Below are positions 1-4,476 of a stretch of DNA of 6,395 nucleotides, in pieces. The notes beneath the pieces are model-generated. The model was given only the letters and a program-made list of their open reading frames with translations, ran no database searches and was not told the origin of the DNA. Position numbers and translations under genes: made by a program. The DNA comes from an uncultured Methanobrevibacter sp. (GTDB taxonomy: Archaea > Methanobacteriota > Methanobacteria > Methanobacteriales > Methanobacteriaceae), in assembly GCA_904501935.1 (NCBI GenBank), contig CAJGDA010000091.1, positions 1-6,395 on the forward strand, in the 5' to 3' direction. How positions within the stretch are numbered: position 1 is the stretch's first letter; each line of letters starts with the position of its first letter.

Positions 1-1356
1 GTAGATAAACAAGAAGATGATGAAGTATATAGTGGAACAATCAATCTTTACGGTTCATTTACCATGAAAACAACAAAAATCAGCCAAGAGAGTTCTCTTC
101 AAAAACTAATAAGATTGGTTGAATCCACCAAACCTGAAAATGCAAAAATTGTTAGAACAGCAGATAAATGGGCAACAATGATTGTTGTAATAGCTTTTAC
201 AGCAGCAGTATTGACATACTTGTTTACATTTGAAATAATTAGAACAGTTACAATTTTGGTTGTATTCTGCCCATGCGCCTTAGTTCTAGCCACACCAACT
301 GCAATTATGGCAGCAATAGGGAATCTGACAAAATACAGTATTTTAATAAAAGATGGACAATCTCTTGAAGAATTAGCCCACGTTAGCGAATTAGTGTTTG
401 ATAAAACTGGAACATTGACCTATGGAACACCTGAAGTTATTGATGTTATCTCAAATAATCCTAAAGAGTTAATGTATTTACTTACATCTCTTGAATCCAA
501 ATCAGAGCATCCTTTAGCAAAAGTAATTGTTAAAGATTGGGAAAATAATGATTTGGCTGATGTGAAAGATTTTAAAATGCATATGGGAAAAGGAGTTAGC
601 GGAACTGTAGACGGATTAAAAATAATTGCCGGGAATAAAAAGTTATTAGAATCAGAAAATATATCTTTAAAAAACTGTGCAGAACCTCAAAATGGAGAAA
701 TAGTAATATATGTAGCAAAAGAAGGAGAGATAATCGGAGAAGTATATCTTGCAGATACACTACGTGAAACTTCAAAAGAAACAATAAGAAACCTCAAAAG
801 ATTAAGAGTTAAAACAACATTGCTTACTGGAGATAATGAAAAGACTGCAAAATATATTGCAAATAAAATTAAAATCAGAAATGTTAAATTTAATTGCTTG
901 CCCGAAGATAAAACCAACTACATTGCACAAGAACAAATTCTTGGACATAAAGTAGCAATGATAGGCGATGGGATAAACGATGCCCCCTCATTGAAAAAAG
1001 CTAATGTGGGAATAGCAATGGGCAATATGGGAAGTGACATTAGTGTTGAGGCTGCAGACATTGCATTACTAAATGACAATATTGAAGATATCCCCCATTT
1101 AATTGGAATTGCGAGAAAAACAATAAGAACAATCAGTATAAGCATTGCTTTTGCATTAGCAATAAACATTATTGCAATGGCTCTTGCAATATTCGGAATG
1201 CTAAATCCAATAGAAGGAGCTTTGATTCATAATATTGGATCTGTTATTGTAATCCTTTATTCAACAACATTAATTAATTACAGGATATGTGAAAAAGATT
1301 ACAAAAAATCAAATAAGTTAGGTATGAATAAACATTTAAATAAATCAAAAGCATAA
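1..1356 (+). CDS. Heavy-metal-translocating P1B-type ATPase (5' end missing)
   Basis: This membrane pump uses ATP to move a transition metal ion across the cytoplasmic membrane. The reading frame is open from base 1, so the ATG at 64 is internal; 451 residues are visible and the N-terminus and first membrane segments lie upstream. Numbering from base 1, residues 8-20 are the end of the actuator domain (SGTIN at 11-15). Membrane segments lie at about 58-78 and 82-103, the second holding the metal-site CPC (90-92). The phosphorylation motif DKTGT is at 134-138, HP of SEHPLAK at 170-171, GKGVSG at 196-201, TGDN at 276-279 and GDGINDAP at 322-329. Two last helices follow at about 380-399 and 406-424, then a basic tail. 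CPC plus SEHP identifies the P1B family. The last helix carries HNIGS (410-414), which is neither the usual Cu(I) nor the usual Zn/Cd pattern as I know them, so the metal is left open. A free HMA protein follows after 32 bp, probably in the same transcript. Confidence 0.95.
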   Translation, partial: VDKQEDDEVYSGTINLYGSFTMKTTKISQESSLQKLIRLVESTKPENAKIVRTADKWATMIVVIAFTAAVLTYLFTFEIIRTVTILVVFCPCALVLATPTAIMAAIGNLTKYSILIKDGQSLEELAHVSELVFDKTGTLTYGTPEVIDVISNNPKELMYLLTSLESKSEHPLAKVIVKDWENNDLADVKDFKMHMGKGVSGTVDGLKIIAGNKKLLESENISLKNCAEPQNGEIVIYVAKEGEIIGEVYLADTLRETSKETIRNLKRLRVKTTLLTGDNEKTAKYIANKIKIRNVKFNCLPEDKTNYIAQEQILGHKVAMIGDGINDAPSLKKANVGIAMGNMGSDISVEAADIALLNDNIEDIPHLIGIARKTIRTISISIAFALAINIIAMALAIFGMLNPIEGALIHNIGSVIVILYSTTLINYRICEKDYKKSNKLGMNKHLNKSKA

Positions 1357-1376
1357 TATTAACTATTTATATATTA

Positions 1377-1382
1377 AGGTGA
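1377..1382 (+). promoter_or_regulatory. Ribosome binding site of the HMA protein gene
   Basis: AGGTGA lies 6 bases before the ATG at 1389. It matches the core of the archaeal Shine-Dalgarno sequence GGAGGTGATC and fixes the start of the small HMA gene. Confidence 0.8.
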
Positions 1383-1388
1383 ATTAAC

Positions 1389-1592
1389 ATGGCCGAAAAA
1401 GAAATCAAAGTAGTGGGCATGCACTGCCCATCATGCGTGAATGCTGTAGAATTGTGTTTAAAAGATGTTGATGGAATCGAAAACGCAAAAGCTGATTTAG
1501 ATACTGGAATTACAATCATTACAATGTCTGATGATGTGAGTGATGAAGACATCAACGAAGCTGTTGAAGAAGCAGGTTTCAAAGTAGAATAG
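1389..1592 (+). CDS. Stand-alone HMA-domain metal-binding protein (CopZ-like)
   Basis: This 67-residue soluble protein is a single heavy-metal-associated domain, the ferredoxin-like fold that carries Cu(I) or a similar soft metal to P-type ATPases. The metal-binding loop GMHCPSC spans residues 10-16, with cysteines 13 and 16 as the expected ligands. The hydrophobic pattern before the loop (IKVV) and the C-terminal GFKVE strand fit the family, and the length is normal for a free chaperone. The start is supported by AGGTGA six bases upstream. The gene begins 32 bp after the P1B ATPase on the same strand, so the two are probably co-transcribed, with this protein delivering metal to the pump or buffering it. 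The metal is inferred rather than shown: GMxCxxC domains most often bind Cu(I) but some bind Zn, Cd or Hg. Its stop codon lies inside an inverted repeat shared with the convergent hydrolase gene. Confidence 0.9.
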   Translation: MAEKEIKVVGMHCPSCVNAVELCLKDVDGIENAKADLDTGITIITMSDDVSDEDINEAVEEAGFKVE

Positions 1593-1603
1593 ATATTCTA
1601 CTT
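1582..1603. repeat. Perfect 10-bp inverted repeat over two convergent stop codons
   Basis: The arms AAGTAGAATA (1582-1591) and TATTCTACTT (1594-1603) are exact reverse complements with GA between them. As RNA, either strand could form a stem of 9 pairs with a 4-base loop. Both stop codons lie inside it: TAG of the HMA gene at 1590-1592 and TAG of the hydrolase, read on the - strand, at 1598-1600. It probably helps end or protect both transcripts, though the symmetry could be chance in AT-rich DNA. Confidence 0.6.
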
Positions 1604-2374
1604 AATTTCTATTTTTTTATAAAATTCTTTTAGAATATCCAATATTTCCACATTATTTTTTCCAACCAAAAGATTATGTCTCACATCATCAAAAACAATT
1701 AGTTTAGAGCCTCTAATTTTTCTTTGAAGATTTTTTTGTGAAGATAAAAGGGATATTTCATCATATTTTCCGGCAAAAATTAATGTTGGAACATTAATTT
1801 GAGATAAATCATATTCAACATTAAAATTTAAACAGGCGCTTGCTGCTTTAATATAAGCTTGCGTATCAGCAGTTTCTGAAGCTAATCGTTTTAATGATTC
1901 CAATTCTTCAAAATTATCATTAATCACATCAGGACATAAAACCATAGGCAATATCAAATCATAAAATTCTTCAAAACTATTGCCTAAAGCATTTTTAAAT
2001 TGATTTAAAACGTTGCTTAAATATTCATCAGATTTATAAAAGCTAGACATTAACACCAAAGATGAAACCAAGTTAGGATATTTGATTGTAAAGTCAAGTG
2101 CAATAGCACCGCCTAATGAAAAACCAATTAGATTAACCTTTTTAATATTCAAATCATTTAAAAGATTTTTTAAATCATCGGCAAATAACCCGACTGTTAT
2201 TTCATCGTTACCTAATTCAGAGTTCCCATGGCCTCTTAAATCAATTCTTAAAATTTGATAATGATTCTTAAGATTGCTTGACAGATATTCCCAGTAAAGT
2301 AAATTATCTGAAAGTCCATGAATAAAAACTAATGTTTCACCTTTTCCTTCAAGTTTATAATTCATGTTAAACAT
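1598..2374 (-). CDS. Alpha/beta hydrolase
   Basis: This 258-residue cytoplasmic protein has the alpha/beta hydrolase fold, a superfamily of esterases, lactonases and related enzymes. Visible marks are the oxyanion-hole HG at residues 19-20 (LVFIHGLSDN), the DLRGHGNS segment at 45-52, the nucleophile elbow GFSLGG at 84-89 with Ser86, a likely acid Asp205 in GKYDE, and a likely catalytic His233 in DVRHN. A helical cap lies at about 115-185. The length is normal and the catalytic triad looks complete, so the enzyme should be active. The substrate cannot be read from the sequence; the general appearance recalls 3-oxoadipate enol-lactonase-like or carboxylesterase members. There is no signal peptide. 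No Shine-Dalgarno site is seen before either the ATG at 2374 or a second in-frame ATG at 2365 (Met4), so the message may be leaderless or have a very short leader. It converges with the HMA gene, with 5 bp between stops, and diverges from GAPDH. Confidence 0.9.
   Translation of the reverse strand: MFNMNYKLEGKGETLVFIHGLSDNLLYWEYLSSNLKNHYQILRIDLRGHGNSELGNDEITVGLFADDLKNLLNDLNIKKVNLIGFSLGGAIALDFTIKYPNLVSSLVLMSSFYKSDEYLSNVLNQFKNALGNSFEEFYDLILPMVLCPDVINDNFEELESLKRLASETADTQAYIKAASACLNFNVEYDLSQINVPTLIFAGKYDEISLLSSQKNLQRKIRGSKLIVFDDVRHNLLVGKNNVEILDILKEFYKKIEIK
1612..1618 (+). terminator. Possible T-tract terminator after the ATPase-HMA unit
   Basis: Seven consecutive T on the + strand follow the inverted repeat by 8 bases. 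Archaeal RNA polymerase commonly stops at T-runs, with or without a hairpin, so this is a plausible end for the ATPase-HMA transcript. The same bases encode Lys-Lys-Ile near the hydrolase C-terminus on the other strand, so lysine codon use alone could also explain the run. Confidence 0.4.
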
Positions 2375-2400
2375 TTAATATACAATGATTTAAATAATTA

Positions 2401-2416
2401 TTGAAAATATATTCAA
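2401..2416 (-). promoter_or_regulatory. Candidate hydrolase promoter (TATA box inside a palindrome)
   Basis: TTGAA-N6-TTCAA encloses an AATATA core, which read on the - strand gives TATATTTTC. Its centre lies about 35 bases before the hydrolase ATG at 2374. With the usual archaeal spacing of about 25 bases from TATA box to transcription start, the leader would be under 10 bases, which agrees with the missing Shine-Dalgarno site. A second AT-rich candidate, ATTTAAAT, lies closer at about 2388-2395. Confidence 0.3.
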
Positions 2417-2499
2417 ACGTTAAAATAATTTCAAATAACTATCACAAAGTTAATCTAAACAGCCTAATCAAATTATCATTTCAAAAATCAATCATCAAA

Positions 2500-2508
2500 T
2501 TTTAAATA
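2500..2508 (+). promoter_or_regulatory. Candidate GAPDH TATA box
   Basis: TTTTAAATA preceded by the A-rich ATCAAA resembles an archaeal BRE-TATA pair. Transcription would then begin near 2530, leaving a leader of roughly 45 bases that contains the ribosome binding site. CATATAATA at 2531-2539 is an alternative. The assignment is by eye only, in AT-rich sequence where such matches are common. Confidence 0.3.
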
Positions 2509-2558
2509 ACTTAACTAACAAATAATAAATCATATAATAACTTTTTAAAAATTATTAT

Positions 2559-2570
2559 AAGGTAAAAGGG
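2559..2570 (+). promoter_or_regulatory. Ribosome binding site of GAPDH
   Basis: AAGGTAAAAGGG lies upstream of the ATG at 2577. It holds two purine-rich matches to the anti-Shine-Dalgarno sequence: AAAGGG with a 6-base spacer, and AAGGTA further away. Either one supports this start codon, as does the fit of the N-terminus MKTVAINGYGTIG to the family. Confidence 0.55.
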
Positions 2571-2576
2571 ATTAAA

Positions 2577-3593
2577 ATGAAAACAGTTGCTATTAATGGT
2601 TATGGAACCATCGGGAAAAGAGTAGCAGATGCTGTATCTGCTCAAGATGATATGAAGATAATTGGTGTAAGTAAAACTAGACCAAACTATGAAGCAAGAA
2701 CTGCTGTTGAAGAAAAAGGATATCCATTATACATTGGAATTCCTGAAAGAGAACAACTATTTAAAGATGCTGGAATTGAAATAGCTGGTACTGTTGAAGA
2801 AATGATTCAAGAAGCAGATGTAGTTGTTGACTGTACTCCTGGAAGTATCGGACCAGAAAACCTTGAAATGTATAAAAAAGCTGGTGTCAAAGCAATTTAT
2901 CAAGGTGGAGAAGACCATGAACTAACCGGTCTTTCATTTAATTCTATTTCCAATTATGATGATTCATATGGCGCAGATTATACCAGAGTAGTTTCATGTA
3001 ACACCACTGGTTTAACCCGTACATTACATACAATTGACAAAATTGCAGACATTAAAAAAGTAAGAGCCGTGATGGTTAGAAGAGGATCAGACCCATCCGA
3101 AATCAAAAAAGGACCAATTAACGCAATTGTTCCAAATCCTCCAAAAGTACCTTCCCACCATGGCCCGGATGTACAAACTGTAATGAAAGGTATTGACGTT
3201 ACAACCATGGCATTGCTCGTACCTACTACCTTGATGCACCAACACAACATTATGGTTGAAATCAATAATGATGTAGAAACCGAAGACATTCTTGAAGCAT
3301 TAGAAAAACGTTCCAGAGTAATTATTGTTTCTGCTGAAGAAGGTTTAGGTTCAACTGCTGAGCTAATGGAATACGCTAAAGAACTTGGAAGAAACAGAAA
3401 TGACCTATATGAGATTCCAGTTTGGAAAGAATCCGTTAATGTTGTAGGAAATGAATTGTTCTACATGCAAGCAGTGCATCAGGAATCTGATGTAGTGCCT
3501 GAAAACATTGATGCTATCCGTGCACTTTTAGAAATGGAAAGTGACAACGAAAAATCAATTGCAAAAACCAACAAAGCTATGGGAATCTTCTAA
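2577..3593 (+). CDS. gap: Glyceraldehyde-3-phosphate dehydrogenase, archaeal type II
   Basis: This cytoplasmic enzyme of 338 residues interconverts glyceraldehyde 3-phosphate and 1,3-bisphosphoglycerate using NAD(P). In a methanogen it is expected to serve mainly gluconeogenesis. The N-terminal Rossmann domain begins with INGYGTIGKRVADAV, whose GxGxxG lies at residues 8-13. The catalytic cysteine is Cys141 in SCNTTGLTR, which corresponds to the Cys near position 140 in known archaeal enzymes. The segment PSHHGPDVQTV (HHGPD at 194-198) is characteristic of the archaeal class and differs from the bacterial/eukaryotic class I enzyme. The length is normal and no key residue appears to be missing. 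The ATG at 2577 has a purine-rich ribosome binding site and gives the expected N-terminus. The gene diverges from the hydrolase and is followed after 33 bp by the endonuclease IV-like gene on the same strand; a T-run in that gap suggests that transcription may partly stop there. Confidence 0.97.
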   Translation: MKTVAINGYGTIGKRVADAVSAQDDMKIIGVSKTRPNYEARTAVEEKGYPLYIGIPEREQLFKDAGIEIAGTVEEMIQEADVVVDCTPGSIGPENLEMYKKAGVKAIYQGGEDHELTGLSFNSISNYDDSYGADYTRVVSCNTTGLTRTLHTIDKIADIKKVRAVMVRRGSDPSEIKKGPINAIVPNPPKVPSHHGPDVQTVMKGIDVTTMALLVPTTLMHQHNIMVEINNDVETEDILEALEKRSRVIIVSAEEGLGSTAELMEYAKELGRNRNDLYEIPVWKESVNVVGNELFYMQAVHQESDVVPENIDAIRALLEMESDNEKSIAKTNKAMGIF

Positions 3594-3608
3594 ATTCCCT
3601 CTTTACTA

Positions 3609-3614
3609 TTTTTT
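3609..3614 (+). terminator. Possible T-run terminator after GAPDH
   Basis: Six T within a pyrimidine-rich stretch lie 15 bases after the GAPDH stop codon, with no hairpin. Short T-runs can end archaeal transcripts. The T-run is followed by AAAA and the next gene begins 13 bases on, so it could equally be part of that gene's upstream region or allow read-through. Confidence 0.3.
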
Positions 3615-3626
3615 AAAACGATTTAA

Positions 3627-4463
3627 ATGAAACATGAAGTACTTTTTGGACCTGCCGGAAGTCCGGTTGACTATAAGGGTGCTGCATATAAAGCTCCAAA
3701 ATACATTAAGGAAGAAGGGCTTGATTCCTATGAATATCAATCCCCTTATGGAGTGAGAATCGGCCAGAAAGCCGCAACTACCTTAAAAGAGGAATCACAA
3801 AAACATGATATTTTAATTTCCATGCATGCCCCATACTACATTAATTTATGTGCAAAAGAAGAAGAAAAACTCGATAAAAGTATTGGGCATTTAATAGCCG
3901 CAGCACGTGCTGGTGAATGGATGGGGGCCTACAGATTAGTTTTCCATCCCGGCGCCTACCTGAATAGAAAGCCTGAAAAAGCTATGGAAATCTCTAAAAA
4001 TACAATCAATCGATTATTTGAAGAACTTGAAGCTGAAGGTATTGAAAACTTTACTTTTGCTCCTGAAACTACAGGCAAGAGAACACAACTTGGAAACATC
4101 GGTGAAGTAGTTGAGCTCTGCAGTAGTTTTGATAATTTTGAACCTACAATTGATTTTGCACACATCCATGCTCGAGGAAGAGGATTTTTGACAAAAAAAG
4201 AAGATTACAATTGTATTTTTTCAACTATTGAAGACAAATTAGACATTGATATCCTTCATTGTCATTTTACAACAATTGAATATGGCAGAGGAGGGGAAGT
4301 AAAACATCACACTTTAGATGAAAGTGATGATTACGGACCTAACATTAAAGATTTATTGGCCAATTTAATTGATAATGGTTGGAATGCAAATATCATATGT
4401 GAAACTCCACTTAGAGACAAAGATTCTTTAAAGATGAAGCAACTTTACGAAAGCATGATATGA
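3627..4463 (+). CDS. nfo: Endonuclease IV-like TIM-barrel protein (apurinic/apyrimidinic site repair)
   Basis: This 278-residue protein belongs to the xylose-isomerase-like TIM-barrel group and best fits endonuclease IV, which cuts DNA 5' of abasic sites with a cluster of three metal ions. The N-terminus VLFGPAGSP fits archaeal members. Likely metal ligands occur in the family order: His67 (SMHAPYY), His107 (VFHPG), Glu147 (APETTG), Asp176 and His179 (DFAHIHARG), His211 or His213 (HCHF), His227 or His228 (EVKHH) and Glu259 (CETP). The aspartate that precedes the last histidine pair in the E. coli enzyme (Asp229) has no clear match; Glu224-Val225-Lys226 stands there, which I recall as usual in archaeal homologues. 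The length is close to the 285 residues of E. coli Nfo. No Shine-Dalgarno site precedes the ATG at 3627, but no other start fits the family N-terminus. A sugar-phosphate isomerase/epimerase-like role is the alternative. The methyltransferase-repeat gene begins 13 bp after its stop. Confidence 0.85.
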   Translation: MKHEVLFGPAGSPVDYKGAAYKAPKYIKEEGLDSYEYQSPYGVRIGQKAATTLKEESQKHDILISMHAPYYINLCAKEEEKLDKSIGHLIAAARAGEWMGAYRLVFHPGAYLNRKPEKAMEISKNTINRLFEELEAEGIENFTFAPETTGKRTQLGNIGEVVELCSSFDNFEPTIDFAHIHARGRGFLTKKEDYNCIFSTIEDKLDIDILHCHFTTIEYGRGGEVKHHTLDESDDYGPNIKDLLANLIDNGWNANIICETPLRDKDSLKMKQLYESMI

Positions 4464-4464
4464 T

Positions 4465-4473
4465 GGAAGTGAT
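4465..4473 (+). promoter_or_regulatory. Strong ribosome binding site of the methyltransferase-repeat gene
   Basis: GGAAGTGAT differs by one base from the ideal GGAGGTGAT and sits just before the ATG at 4477. It begins right after the endonuclease stop codon (4461-4463), which suggests that the two genes are read from one message. It decides the start of the following long reading frame. Confidence 0.8.
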
Positions 4474-4476
4474 TAA

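Larger units (their letters stand above)
2375..2576. other. AT-rich divergent intergenic region
   Basis: These 202 bp separate the divergent hydrolase and GAPDH genes and must hold both promoters. The sequence is very AT-rich, with no open frame of note, no tRNA-like sequence and no long direct repeat. A weak inverted repeat of TAATAA/TTATTA around a T5A5 core lies at 2535-2557, close to the GAPDH start. Its symmetry is what one would expect by chance in such sequence, although a regulator site is possible. Confidence 0.6.

Noticed and set aside
64..66. ATG at 64 as the true start of the ATPase
   Set aside because: The same frame is open back to base 1 and encodes actuator-domain residues (SGTIN) before this ATG, so the real start is upstream of the window.
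2535..2557. Inverted repeat TAATAA/TTATTA before GAPDH as an operator
   Set aside because: It is made only of A and T apart from one bulged C, and such symmetry is common in this AT-rich gap; nothing else supports a regulator site.
2978..3289. A 103-residue open frame on the - strand inside GAPDH
   Set aside because: It lies wholly within the well-supported GAPDH gene, has no ribosome binding site or recognisable motif, and looks like a shadow of its codon use.
3627..4463. A functional link between the endonuclease and the methyltransferase-repeat gene as a DNA-modification defence system
   Set aside because: The methyltransferase lacks recognisable DNA-methylase motifs such as NPPY or the cytosine PCQ loop, and the endonuclease fits a house-keeping repair family, so a restriction-type pair is not supported.
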